A stretch of 64,000 bases of DNA from Sebastes aleutianus (Eukaryota; Chordata; Actinopteri; Perciformes; Sebastidae). A program made the position numbers and the translations under genes. Where the stretch lies: positions 20,406,126 through 20,470,125 of the forward strand of contig CAKAKS010000062.1 in NCBI GenBank assembly GCA_916700875.1. The letters run 5' to 3'. Below, one piece after another: positions 47,356-59,800 of the stretch (positions are counted from its first letter, which is position 1; every line of letters starts with the position of its first letter). The notes under the pieces were generated by a model that was not told the DNA's origin, did not search any database, and saw only the letters and a program-made list of their open reading frames with translations.

Positions 47356-48390
47356 ATGGGGACGTGTGGCCGGGATGACTGGTGAATTAAAACTTAGGCT
47401 TACTCTGTGCAAGGTTTGTGTGTTTGTGCAGTGTTTAGGGTTTCACTTATAGCCACCCTAAATCCACAAGCTGTGTGCCTTTTTACTGTTGATTTGCACC
47501 ACAACCCAAGATGCCTTCAATCCAGTTAGGCTTGTTGTCAACGTTGTTCAGTATCTTGTTTCACATATCAGTGCCAGAGTTGCAGGACCTGGCTGTTAGC
47601 TGAAGTTTTAGAGTTACGGTAGTATAGCCTCCACCCACAGCTCCACAGTCATCTAAAACTTAGATTTCCTCCTCTATACATTTCCGTGTGTCTCAGTATT
47701 CAGATGTGAATAATTAGGTACTTTCATTGCATGCATCCCAGGTTAAAAGAAAAACAACTTCAACTTTATTTTAATCGTTGCATACATACAATTTGACCCT
47801 TTTTAACCCATCCTGAGCATTTTAAGAGCAGAAGGCTGCTGTAAAGCGCCTGATATCAGCAAAGTAACACATTTCTGCCCTGCTAAAAGTACCTCTGCTG
47901 AATTTGTTTGGTGTTTCCTTTTGGCTTAGTTGTAAGATTAAAAAAAGATTAGCTGTCATTTCTGTGTGTGCACGCTGCCTAGGAAGTAGTTGTTATAGTA
48001 GCATATGGGCCAAAGTAATCTATTTGATTAAGTGTATTAGATTGGATGCCATTTATAGAGGTCCTTCCCTTGTAAAATCTTTGCACTGTGCATAGTTTGA
48101 AAGGGAGAATGCTGACGAATTTGGCATTTTGTTTCCGCAGCTTGCACTTAGTTCTTATCAAATGCTGTGAATCCAAGTTCATGTTTTGCAATCTTTTCTA
48201 CTGCGCAAGACTGCACCATTGATCCCTTTTATTCTCTTTGAACAGCACTTCATGTATTGCGTTACGATTTGTATTCTTCCTCTGTGACTGTAATTTTTTG
48301 AAGGGCAATTCCTACTTTGTGTAGCTCTTATGAATCACTATTTTTGCACTTGTTTTGTACACTTAATAAAAAAGAACATGCTTTGCTCCA
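47356..48390 (+). other. CNP 3' UTR
   Basis: One kilobase from the TAG to just after the AATAAA at 48365, without coding potential. An ATTAAA near 47387 could serve a short form. Confidence 0.55.
48365..48370 (+). terminator. CNP polyadenylation signal
   Basis: AATAAA in a TTAATAAAAAAG context, followed within 50 bases by TG-rich sequence (gcagtttgctgtgtgttcag). Confidence 0.6.
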
Positions 48391-48959
48391 GTATTGCAGT
48401 TTGCTGTGTGTTCAGTGCAGCTAGTGCAGTTTGGCTGATAACATCAACAGTTCATCTGCACATGGTCATTTTCTCAGAGCATGCAGTTGTAGTTGATCAT
48501 ACAAACCAGCAGAGGGCGCTCATCCTTTGTGCAGTGTTTGTAAAGACATCTGTGGTAAGATGCTTTATGCATTTAACCTCTGTTAGTGCAACAGGCATAA
48601 CTCCCTCAGCACTATTCAAATACAGTATTTCAAATGTTGTACCACAGACTGGATTGCACCATTTGTCTGATCTCCCTTCAGTTTGCCCTTGCATAAAACT
48701 GCCAAAAAATGCTAATCTAATGCTTCTCACCCATCTACCAGCTATACCTCAAAGGTGCATCACACTTCTACTGTAATTTTCTTAACTTTGTTTTGCATTT
48801 ACAAATTCTAACATATTATAAAATGCATTTGAGCTTTATATGGTGGTTAATCTAATTATTGTATCAGGGTGACATAGCCACAGTTGTCACACAATATACA
48901 ACAAATACTGGTTTTGCTGTCTGGAAAGATACAAAAATGTATACTTTTTTCTACTAAAC

Positions 48960-49328
48960 AGAGGTGGAAGAAGTACTCACACCTTTTACTAAATTAAAAG
49001 TAGCATTGCCACATGGGTTAAATACTCTGTTCCAAGAAAAAGTCCTGCATTCAAAATTTAACATACAAAAATATTAGCATCAAAATATACTTAAATTACA
49101 AAAGTAGTAGTTCTCATTTTGCAGAATATATGTTATATTATTTATTATATTGATGCAATAATGTGTACATACCGGTAACTTACTTAAAAAAAAAAATTAA
49201 ATCTTATCTTTATCCATACTAATACTAATATATAATAATAAAAATATATTTCCCTCTGAGATGTAATGTAGCAGAAGTATAAAGTAGCAGTAGAAGTATG
49301 GAAATGCTCAAGTAACTTTCCACCACTG
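48960..49328. mobile_element. MITE with aggtggaag / ctttccaccactg ends
   Basis: Left acagaggtggaagaagtact, right aagtaactttccaccactgt, inverted-type ends. The body has agtcctgcattcaaaat and tttccctctgagatgtaatg motifs shared with 41478-41635 and 49858-50318. CNP-ACLY intergenic region. Confidence 0.65.
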
Positions 49329-49857
49329 TATAAAAATCCATTTAATTTGAATTAATTTTGAATTAAAAACAATTTTAAAAAATCATTCACCAATCTACAT
49401 ACAGTATATTGTAGCTTGTATACTACTAATTACCATATTTCAGACTATTTATACAAGTGCCAATTAACTGAAATATGATAAAGTCTTCCACTACATCCTT
49501 GACACTTGAAATAACTGGTATTATTTCAGGTCAAGGACAGGTAAAAGACCATGAACTGGTGCTCTACATTCACTCTGGTCACCTCACAGTGCAGGATGGT
49601 CTGTTCAAAACTAGATGTGTTGGTAAATGAAGTGATTCCCTCATTGGTTGCTGTGTAGATAAAGAACAATGTCAACCAATCAACCATCCGCCCTGTTTTC
49701 TCCCTCAGTGGTGTGTGAGTGAATGAATGAGTCTGAGTTTTGACTCATGATACCTTCACGTACCCCCGGAATCTCTGCTTTTAACTTTGTCCAATAATCT
49801 TACATGAAGTTTTTGGAAAACTCAAGTGCTTTTGATCCAACTTAATTACAAAAAATA

Positions 49858-50318
49858 TCAGTAGTGGAATAAATATTCAGATCCTGTAGTTAAGTAAAAG
49901 TAGCAATAACAAAAAAATAAATACAAATTCTCCATTACAGGTAAAAGTCCTGCATTCAAAATGCTACTTGTATACATTATGTAAGTAACACTAGCTAAAG
50001 TAGGCTAAGTAAAATTACTCAATGCAGACAAATGCCCTTGTGAGGGTTATATTATGTTATATTATATCATTATATTATTAATACTGAAGCAGACTATTTT
50101 ATATATTGGTATTTACTGTTAATCTACAATGTGGGCTATACGATTTAGCATCATCATGGGGAATCAAGAAGTAGAAACTTTTCAGATTTGGAAAGAAAAC
50201 CTCAGTTTTACCTCGATCACTAAATCTCTACTCTAACAACAACAAACAAGTACCTCAAATTCCTAGTAGAGTACAGTGCTTGAGTAATGTGCTTAGTCAC
50301 ATACCACCACTGCAAAAC
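49858..50318. mobile_element. Second copy of the aggtgg-ended MITE family
   Basis: Begins cagtagtggaataaatattc and ends cttagtcacataccaccactg. The inner aagtcctgcattcaaaatgc matches the copy at 48960. Confidence 0.6.
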
Positions 50319-50339
50319 TGCTGTTTCAGTGGCACAATG

Positions 50340-50400
50340 AAGTAGAGAAAATAATTATTTATATAGCACTTTTCAAAAACAAAGTGCTTTACAAGATTGA
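50340..50400. repeat. Short fish repeat (tatagcacttttcaaa type)
   Basis: aattatttatatagcacttt ... aaagtgctttacaaga, also found in variant form near 42760 and 54480-54530. Confidence 0.4.
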
Positions 50401-50812
50401 AATGGCAGACAAACATTGATAAAAACAATTTAAAATAGTTAGGCAACATTGAGCAAAAGAGCTACATATACGAGAAAAAAGTACAATAAGTGCAAAAAAC
50501 AATCTAAAATTAGAGAATGCCTTTGTACATCAGGCATGTAATTTATGTTTATTTTTTAAACAGCAAAGAGTGTTAGTTACACAAGCAAACAATAAGAATT
50601 ATTTACTACTTTTAATATTTTAACATATTAAATTATATAATTCCTGAAACTCACATAATTATAAAAAATCCCATGTAAAATGCAACATACTCATTAATAC
50701 ACGTTTTACTAATACTACTTACATACATTTACTTAAGTAAGATTTTTAATGCAGGAATTTTACTTGAAGTGGAGTATTCCACAGTGTAGTACTTTTACTT
50801 AAAGGTCCCATT

Positions 50813-51641
50813 TTATAAAAAAGTGAGATTTTCAAGTTTTTTTTTTATTATAAAGCAGGTTTAAGTCCTATATAAATACTGTGAAAGTATCCAAACACTC
50901 AATCCACAGGGAAATACACCCAGCCCGTATTCAGAAACTCTGCATTTGAAACAAGCTGTCAGGATTTCTGCCCATTTGTGATGTCACGAATATACAATAT
51001 TTAGACCCTTGACACAGATTTAAACGTAAACATTCTAAATGTCTCCTAGTTTATTCCTGGTTGCATTGGATGAGGATGTCATCAACTGACAGGAAGTAAA
51101 CTTGGACCCAAGCTGTTGCCTAGCAAACGCAATTCTGTTTCAATTCCGTCAAAATGCGCTGAAACCGAGCGTTTCAGACTGAGGGTAAATACAGGCATAT
51201 TCAAGATTCAAGATTCAAGATTCAAGAGTTGTATTTGCCATTTGCACCTAAGTACATTGGAATTCTGAGCAGATTACACCGAGTCAGCTTTAAGAAAAGA
51301 AAAAAGGTAGAAAAGGCACAAGGTAATTACAGTACAAAAAAAGTAGCACATTGAACTCAACACAATAAATAAATAAATTATTAAAATATTAAACGCCCTC
51401 AGTGTAGTCAATAAATAAACTAAACTACCCTCTGCATAGGAACCCCCAGAATACAAATATACAGTATATATGCTCCATGACCATGTTAAAAGAACTTGTA
51501 GCTCTCATAAAAATATTTTTAAAAAGGCTGACAGTATGAGGAAAATAAAGGTTTTTTTTTTAACATTACAGCATGTAAACATGTTCTAGTAGAAACACAA
51601 AATACAAGTATGAACCTGTAAATGAGCATAACATGGGACCT
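50813..51641. mobile_element. TTAA-flanked MITE inserted in another MITE
   Basis: Ends AGGTCCCATTTTATAAA and ...ATAACATGGGACCT, each bordered by TTAA (50809-50812, 51642-51645). The right part (tgtaaacatgttctagtaga, acaagtatgaacctgtaaat) is the reverse of the left part of the element at 56582-57378, so the two are related. It contains an (ATTCAAG)n retroposon-like stretch at 51199-51480. Confidence 0.75.
51199..51480. repeat. (ATTCAAG)n and associated retroposon-like sequence
   Basis: Four tandem attcaag units, then agttgtatttgccatttgca and an AT-rich body to about 51480. Nested in the TTAA element. Confidence 0.5.
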
Positions 51642-51719
51642 TTAAGTAAAAGGATCTGAATACTTCTTCCACTACTGCTTATTTGCTCGTTAGATTTTGG
51701 TCCTCTGATCGTGTGGTTA

Positions 51720-51975
51720 CGATATTTCCCAGTGTCCCTGAAAGTATCAATAGAGCATGGTGTGGAATGAACCAATCAGAAGCCAGGGAGCATCATCAGA
51801 GCCTATCGGCTGATGAACGACGGAGACAAAACTCCCATGAAGCACCGCTCCGCTCCACGGTTCCTCTGGTAACCACAGACAGACGACCACAGTGAAGCAG
51901 CTTCACCGAGAGAACTACCACTTTACCACTTTACCACCACAACACGCTGCTAGAACCGATACAGCAAGAAACAAG
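51720..51975 (+). promoter_or_regulatory. ACLY promoter and non-coding first exon
   Basis: A CCAAT box lies in gaaccaatcagaagccagg (about 51768-51786). A probable 5' UTR exon ends agaaacaag/gtaaag at 51975, upstream of the first coding exon at 56116-56285. No TATA box at a clear distance. Position fits a non-coding first exon as in mammalian ACLY. Start site not determined. Confidence 0.45.
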
Positions 51976-52337
51976 GTAAAGGACTTTTGTTTTGCTCTGT
52001 CAACAGTCGTTAAACCAGTACACCTGCTACCTGTTACATCATGATTATCAAGTCTGAGTTATCTATGAACGTTTATTGGATATTTGCCAAAAAAAAAGAG
52101 TATTGCTGTCTGACCGGTTTGTGAATGAATGAGACTGAATCTTTGTTGTACAAGTTAGTAGGTATAAAAGTGGTAACATGAAGCTATAACTGTCATCTTC
52201 TTTACCTCACTGTTGATTTGCTTTAGTGTGCACTTGTTCTGATTTAGATCTGTACCTGATAATTGCCTCTCCTCCCCCATTCAGCCATCAATCATCCCCT
52301 TTTAAATGTTGCTGTGAGTCATCTGAATAAGTGTTAA

Positions 52338-53425
52338 CCCTCTGAGACCAGTACAGGTGTCATATGAAACTAGAAAACCTAATAATCCATTGGTAGCCAT
52401 GTCATGCGACTCCTGGAATTAGGCTAAATAACTAGTTAGAGCGGAGCTGGAGCAGAGTCCGAAGAGTTTGGTTCGGTTGTTCGGTTGACAGAAGGTGAAA
52501 AGAGATGCTGCGGCACAGCCGGTTAGAGAAAAATAAACCGTTTTCTGAACATTAAAGCATGAAAACTAGGGTTGTCAACGCGATAACGCGTTAACGCAAA
52601 TTTGTTTGTTAACGCCACAATTTTTTTTAACGCAATCAACCTTTCAGAGGTTAGAGCACGTTCAGTTTTATATATTATATATATATTACCACGTCACACT
52701 AGCTTGTCGCTTCTGAGACCAATTTTTGAAACTTGTTCTCACTGTATAAAATGACCTGTGGTGACCTCTAGGATAACCACAGCCTCATGACACTTTGCAG
52801 TCACAAACTAGAGACCTAGAGCATTCAGAAGGTAGATAGCTTTTCTAGGTAGATTGACAATAAGGGGGTTTCTGAGCCGTTTCCAGAACAATTGCCAAAA
52901 AATGCAATTCCTGCAGAAATCTCAAAATGTCAAAAGTTTTTTAAACCAAATCAAAGCATAGCTTTTTCTATGGTGTTCCTCAAGGTCCTGGTGTCTTAAT
53001 GTGGTATTTTGGAGGGATTATTGATCATTTTTATCAATTCTTGATTGGTAAAAATGTTTTCAATTTCGCACCAAATCGGTGTGACATATGGTATCAACCC
53101 AAAAAATTGCTGCAACAATTTATGAGACATAATAGAGCATGGAGATGAACATCGTATACTTATATCATAATGTTTTAAGCCCTTATACACTTTTATAATT
53201 AATTTTAAATAATACATTAATTCATGTTTATTTCTGATTTATGACGAGAACAACTAAACACACAGTGCTGAGCTGCACCTCAAATTAATCTTCAGGTTCC
53301 CAGCTTTCAGATGATGTACACCACTTCTATGTGACATCTACTGTTGATCTGCTCTCTCCCCCTAAAGACACCCTGTAACCCCCTAAAAAAGACAAAAAAA
53401 GAGGTCTATTGTGGGTCTCAGAGGG
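52338..53425. mobile_element. TTAA-flanked element with CCCTCTGAGACC ends (piggyBac-like)
   Basis: Left end CCCTCTGAGACCAGTAC, right end ATTGTGGGTCTCAGAGGG, bordered by TTAA at 52334-52337 and 53426-53429. It contains family A hAT-like sequence: a fragment (52356-52430, catatgaaactagaaaacct) and the nested copy starting 52567. No transposase ORF found in its 1.09 kb. In ACLY intron 1. Confidence 0.78.
52435..52715. mobile_element. Composite element: TTAA-MITE segment plus nested family A copy, inverted
   Basis: 52435-52566 is the reverse complement of the right arm of the element at 56582-57378 (gagtccgaagagtttggttc, cggcacagccggttagag), with a roughly 25-bp deletion. At 52567 family A begins (TAGGGTTGTCAACGCG) after atgaaaac, the exact reverse complement of the junction at 56969-56976. 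The inner family A sequence has the same TA-rich replacement as the 56651 copy and fades near 52715. Confidence 0.75.
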
Positions 53426-53429
53426 TTAA

Positions 53430-55660
53430 TGTGGAGCAGTGGTATTTATTAATACCTCTGACAGGTCAGTTGCACAGAGAAAGTGGATGATATATGGAGC
53501 CTGGATGAGCTTTGGATGTTGGGCTGGCCTGGAACCAGCGCTGTGGTGACTCAGGACAGGGACAATGATCAATAGAGAGAGAGGAACACGACAGTCCCAT
53601 TAATCCATTTAAGAAATGGCTGCAGTTTAGAGCCTTTCAGCGTAATGAACCACAAGAAGAAGCAGAGCAGGTACAGCATCCCACCAAGGTTACATGATAC
53701 AAGGTGACTGATTAAGGAGAGATGGTAAAAGCTTTAATCAACCACATTTCTCAACACTGATGCACATTTGATTTGAGGTTGAAGCTGTAATAATATTTGC
53801 CTCTGAGGAATCAGCTGTTTGTGTGTAACAGCAGGTGTTGCATTAAAAATCACAACAAGACACTTTTGCATTAAATTAGCCAAAAACAGACTTTTTATGA
53901 CCTCTTATATTTGTTTGATCAAATATAAATGTCTCTGGTAAACACCAGATTTAAAGTGGTGCTTTTGTGTGATTCTTCACGGAGAAACTCAGTTTTACAG
54001 ATCTGCCGATTAAATCAACTAATCGATTAGTTGACAAAATCGTGTGTTAGTCCACTAAGAATTTCTTTGATTGAGGACAGCGCTAATTGAATCTGCCAGT
54101 ATTCAAACCTTAACACTTTGGGTCAGGTCAAAAGCTGTTTTTTTTTTCTGCAAGAAGTACAGTATGTTCTTGCTGATCAGATAAGGCAACAACAAGCTGT
54201 TAGATTTCAGGATGGAGTTTAATGTGAAAATGTAAAAAAGGAACGGCAAACATCAGGGATGGGTTCAGTGAAGTTACAGTCTGACTTGCTACACCATAGT
54301 TTTTACAAGTAATGTAATTACAACATAATTGGTTTTCCTGTTTGTCCTGATCTTGGTCCAGTCATTGAAGAAAAATGATTCCATGTTGCGTCTTAAGGAC
54401 CTATGTACAGTAGAAAGATGGAAAATAGATATTAAGATTTTTTAATCACGCTATAATAATAATATTTATAATCATATCTTTATTTAGAGAGCACTTTTCA
54501 TACAAGTGATGGAGCTTAAAGTGCTTTACAAAAGAAAATAAAAATAAGAAAACCTTTTTTTGGGCTTGGAAGCTTCATGGCGTTTCAGTGCCTGGGACAG
54601 TGCCGCTGCCGCACTACTGTACACACAAGAAACAGCGATATCCGTCTGAGAATAACTAAGAATATTTAATGTTGAATATGAATAATGTTATGGGATTATA
54701 TTATCTGACATTAATTATAAGCTAAATTAAATGAATAGGTTTTCAGCTGTTGCACATCTCTTTTACCTTTTGGGTATTCCATCATTTTGGAGCTGTGCTG
54801 TCTATTTTCTTGTACATATAATTGTGTGTATTTAAAAACCCAGCAGTAGAAGATGTTTTAGTTTATATGTGAGTATACGCCTTGTTGGTTTGATTCACCA
54901 TTTACATGGCTTTGGTCTGAGATTAATATTTGCTGTATTGGTGCATCCTCGTAGGGAGAAATGATTGACGTATTTTAAAATCGAAACCCTGACGTCCTGT
55001 TGTGAGCTGTTGGTCTTGCTGGAGATGACGTCATTGAGTGAAGCTCACAGTGTAAAGGTCACAACTCCTCCCTTTTGTCATAAAATTTATGGTACTATCA
55101 TGAATTTCTTACTTCACTTCCGGCACATGCACCAAAGAAATCAATATATTGTGGTTTCCATCAGGTCAGCCTGTCAATTATGTCGATTATTTCCCCTGCA
55201 GTTGTAGTCTGGTGGCTGCAGTCCAGTTACTAGCTCTGCACTCTCTCTGCTGTTTGAGTGGCAATTAGTGCCCATTACCTCATTAGTGTGCAGGTCAAAC
55301 AAACTGAAGCTGATCATGTTGGATTTAGCTTCACTGGCTTCACTGTCTGTGTCTTGCTGGGTTCAGCAAACTGATTAATCTGACTGTGCACAAGGACAAA
55401 AGGCCTGATCTGCAGTTAATGTGATTTTCTAGCAGTCTCTCTTAATTCTGTGCTGTTAAACTGCATTATGTCAAGCAGTTCATGGAAAATACAAATTACA
55501 ATACTGTCTTTCATCTGGTTACCAGACTGTTTTTTGACTGTTCTGACAGCGGAGGATGTCAAGCATGGTGTTTTCTCATTCATAATGGAGATCGTGCATA
55601 AATTCAGAAAGCAGTAAAAACGTTCTTGTGCTCATTCCATGTATCTGTCTATCGTGTTCA
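53430..55660. other. ACLY intron 1, remaining sequence
   Basis: No exon recognised. Near 54010 catctgccgattaaatcaac-like sequence (cgattagttgacaaaatcg) matches the inner element at 58134-58384, and 54478-54530 holds a short agagcacttttcatacaag repeat. Otherwise nothing I can name. Confidence 0.35.
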
Positions 55661-55667
55661 TCTGCTT

Positions 55668-55968
55668 TAGGGCTACAACTAACAGGTTTATTTTCATCAT
55701 CAATTAATCTGTCCAAAAAAAGTAAACAATGTCCATCCCAGTTTCTCAAAATCCAACGGGATGTCTTTAAATGTCTTATTTTGTCAGTCCAAAACCCATA
55801 GATATTCACTTTAATATGATATAAAACAGAGAAAAGCAGATAATCTCAATATTTGAGAGTCTGAAAACAGCGTTTTCTGACATTTTTGCATGTCGATTAT
55901 CAAAATAGTTGGTAATTATTTTTCTGTCGATCGACCAATCGATTAGTTGACTAATCGTTGCAGCTCTA
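55668..55968. mobile_element. hAT-like MITE, family B, copy 3
   Basis: Left TAGGGCTACAACTAACAGG, right ACTAATCGTTGCAGCTCTA; 8-bp flanks atctgctt and gtctgttt differ at two bases. In ACLY intron 1, 150 bases before the first coding exon. Confidence 0.75.
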
Positions 55969-55983
55969 GTCTGTTTTTCTGTG

Positions 55984-56055
55984 TCCATCCATCTCCCCAC
56001 GTCTCTATATCTGCTCTAGTCCATCCATCTCCCCACGTCTCTATATCTGCTCTGT
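55984..56055. repeat. 36-bp tandem duplication upstream of an ACLY splice acceptor
   Basis: A unit starting tccatccatctccccacg and ending tctatatctgctctag occurs at 55984-56019 and again, nearly complete, at 56020-56055. A looser third copy follows. Pyrimidine-rich and within 130 bases of the first coding exon. Confidence 0.85.
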
Positions 56056-56126
56056 GTTCATCCATCTCACTGCTCATCTGTATATCTCCTAATCCATCTC
56101 TCTCTGTCCGTCTAGTTTAAGCAGTC

Positions 56127-56836
56127 ATGTCGGCCAAAGCCATCTCCGAACAGACGGGAAAGGACTTCCTCTACAAGCACATCTGCACATCGGCAGCCGT
56201 CCAGAACAGATTCCGCTATGCCAACGTGACGGCCGAGACCGACTTTGACCGACTGGCGCAAGAGCACCCGTGGCTGCTCAAAGAGGTGAGGCAGTTGTGA
56301 CAAAATCCAACGTGGATGATGACGTAAGATTTTCTTAAGCTGAGGGAACAGTCAGTTTGTTTTATCACACATTTATAGCCCATAAATGCCTAAAGCACAG
56401 CCCTCCTTAAGGTGGTGGAAAATGATCTCCTCTTTATGGAGACAATTACTTAGGCTGGCAGCAAAGTGCTCTCCTGGTGCTTGTTAGCTGACGTCTCAGA
56501 CAGCAGAGCGATCCAGCAGCTCTGTTACACTCTTAATTGAAATGAAGCAGAAGAGAATGCTCTTTTCTCTTCCACTCTTAAAGAGGACATATTATGCTTA
56601 TTTTCAGGTGCATACTTGTATTTTGGTTTTCTACTAGAATATGTTTACATTAGGGCTGTCAATTGATTAAAATATTTAATTGTGATTAAATTACATGATT
56701 GTCCATGATTAATCATGATTAATTGAAAAATGAATGACGTATTTTTTCTCTGTTCAAAATGTACCTTAAAGGGAGATTTGTCAAGTATTTAATACTCTTA
56801 TCAACATAGAAGTAGGCAAGCTAGTATGAAATGGTA

Positions 56837-56868
<32 letters not shown>

Positions 56869-59800
56869 AAACTGAGCGCGCTCTAATTTCTGAAAGATTG
56901 ATTGCGATAAAAAAATTAGTGGCGTTAACGAACGAATTTGCGTTAACGCGTTAACTTTGACAACCTTAGTTTTCATGCTTTAATGTTCAAAAAACACTTT
57001 ATTTTTCTCTAACCGGCTGTGCCGCAACACCTCTTTTTACCTTCTGTCTGAAACGCTCTGTTGTGATTGGTCAACCGAACCAAACTCTTCGGACTCTGCT
57101 CCAGCTCTGCTCTAACTAGCTTTGTTTGAGGGTGTACCAAACCAACTGCTAGGCAGGTATTATGCAAATGTGTTACTTGGTGACATCACCATGTTACGAA
57201 AGAAAAGGCAGGACTTCAAGCAATGCGTTTCAGGCAGTTAAGAAGCAGTGTTTTTGTGAGGGAGAGTAAGTCACTTTGGTGTGGACTTTGGACTCTGTAA
57301 CTTTGCAGACCTTTTACATGGTCAAAAAATATATAACAAATTAAAGGAAATGGAGCACAAATGCATAATAGGCCCTCTTTAATTGGTAAACAGAAATTCT
57401 CGCTCTGTTAACAGGAAGATCAGGCTTCAGCTAGGAAATGATTTCTTGCACAAACTGTTGTCCAAGTATAGGACAGTTGCATCGCCCTGCTCTCAGATCA
57501 CTGCTCTTCATAGCGAAGCACTAGCAGATAGACGGGCTGTAATAGAAGTTAATTGAATTACGCCGTGACTCATCTTGCAGGATAAGATGACATTCTGCCA
57601 AACAGCTGACGGTTTTTATCTGGAAGGTACGAGGAGGATGTGGAGGGCAGATACATGGAGATATGTGCTGCGGTAGAATTGATTAGGAAATTGCATTAAC
57701 TTTCACCCTCTGCCCTCTCTTTCTATCTGCGCTCACTGGCAAGCACCCAGATACTAATGGGTCCACTGTCATAAGTCATTCTCTTTATCTGGCTCAGTCG
57801 GTGGGGGTGGGATGTTATTTTGCATTGACGTCAGAAGGGAGAGATTCCTACTTAAATAATGTTCACCTCAACTTTCAGGTGATAAATATTGTCTGGGATT
57901 TGCTGACGATCGCAGATATCCCTGAAAGATAACCTCACTAAAATATCTTCTGTGTAAGTTAAGATGAACATAATTAAGTTTTACATGTCATTGCATTTTT
58001 TCAAATGTAATTATGGGACACATAATTCTGTGCTGGATTCCTGTTTTGTGACGTTTGTAACATAATTCATGTCTGTTGGATCTAGAGCTGCAACTAATGA
58101 TCCTTTTCCTTTTTAAATGGGCCAGTTATTATCTAGGGCTGCCCCCACTTAGTCGAATAGTTGACTAAAAGGTTGTTTTGGTCTTAGTCGACTAAGATTT
58201 CTTTAGTCGATTAGTCGTTTTTTTTTGCTTTTTCATGCTGAATGACTTATTTCCCAGAAACGTATGAGCACATCTCTGGTAAAATCAAGATTTAAAGTGG
58301 TGCTTTTGTGGGATTCTTTGTGGAGAAACTGTTTTACAGATCTGTCGATTAAATCAACTAATCAATTAGTCGAGGACAGCCCTATTATTACCTTGATTAA
58401 TCGCTGAATCAATTGCTCCATAAAAATAAAAAATAAAAAACAGTAAAAAATGCCCAACACTATTTTCCTAAAGCCAAAGTTGACAACTTCAGATAGCTTG
58501 CTTTTTCAGCACAATACTCCAAAACCCCGAAACACTCAGTTTACTATAACAGAAAACTACCAAATATTCACACTTGAGAAGTTGAACCTGATGCATTTTT
58601 GCCATTTTTTCTTAAAGAAGGACTTAAATGATTAATTAATTTAAGCTTCTTAAATGTGAATATTTTCTGGTTTCTTTACTCCTCTATGACAGTAAACTGA
58701 ATATCTTTGAGTTGTGGACAAAACAAGACATTTGAAGACGTCATGTTGGGCTTTGGGAAACACTGATCGACATTTTTCACCATTTCCTGACATTTTATAA
58801 ACCAAACAACTAATCAATTAGTAGCGAACGGTCTATGTGACATGTCATTAACAGAATTTGACATTTTAATAGCAGTTTGGATTAATTACCATGTCCAGCT
58901 TGTTGCTTTCAACAGATAAATGATATTCTCTCATGATGTGAATGCAGCTTTAGAAATCTTGTCTAAAAATATATCCTGCTTTATTTTTTCCGGATTTACT
59001 CCCTTGAAATATGTTTTATTCAGAGCACAGATCAGTGTGTCAGTGTGGACTTAAAATATCAGTTTGAAGCTTTTCTTTTTGAGTGCTAAATGTAGGAGCC
59101 TGTTGGTGCTGCTAAAACCGACTATTATTTATCTTCCTCCTGCAGAGGCTCGTGGTGAAGCCGGACCAGCTGATCAAGAGGCGAGGGAAGCTGGGACTGG
59201 TCGGTGTCAACCTGGACCTGAACGGCGTCAGAGAGTGGCTGAAGACTCGCCTCATGAGAGAAGCGACGGTACGTCATCATCCACCCTCTCCATCTCTGCT
59301 GTTTCTCAGCTGATTGCCTTCACCCACCGCTCTGTTTGAGAGCGTGCACTTTGTTGACCACTCCTTCAATCAATATTATCCCAGAGCTTAATTTAGACAC
59401 TCCTCCTGTTGCCCTTTCCTTCACCCCTTTTCCCTGTTTTGCACTGATGCATTTGTTTTTTGTGTTTTTTTGCCTTATGCATGTTTGCCTAAACAGCTGC
59501 TCAGATTGCTGAGGGGGCTCAGTATCAGTCCACTGGTAGTAAATCAGTCCAGTCAGCTGAAGCACGAGTGAATAAACAGTCAGTCCATCTATCCAGTCAG
59601 CATAACCACAGCACAAAAGATCCATCACTGTGCCACGGAGACGCCGCTTTGCCCCATAAACCAAGAAGCAAGTTATGGAGAGACTGGGACGGCTCATAAA
59701 GCATTGAGTGTCAGCGTGAGTGTTGCAGCACTGAGATTGTGTGGATGTGTCTCTTCACAGATGAGATGAAGCTGTCAGCTGCTGCTGGTGGCAGTAAATA

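Larger units (their letters stand above)
50690..51680. mobile_element. Third copy of the aggtgg-ended MITE, interrupted
   Basis: Left half (about 50690-50812, taagatttttaatgcagga, gaagtggagtattccacag) and right end (51642-51680, aggatctgaatacttcttcc then actactg) belong together but are separated by the TTAA element at 50813-51641. Confidence 0.55.

Noticed and set aside
48330..48776. 148-codon open frame after CNP
   Set aside because: Spans the CNP poly(A) signal; no domain; composition of non-coding sequence.
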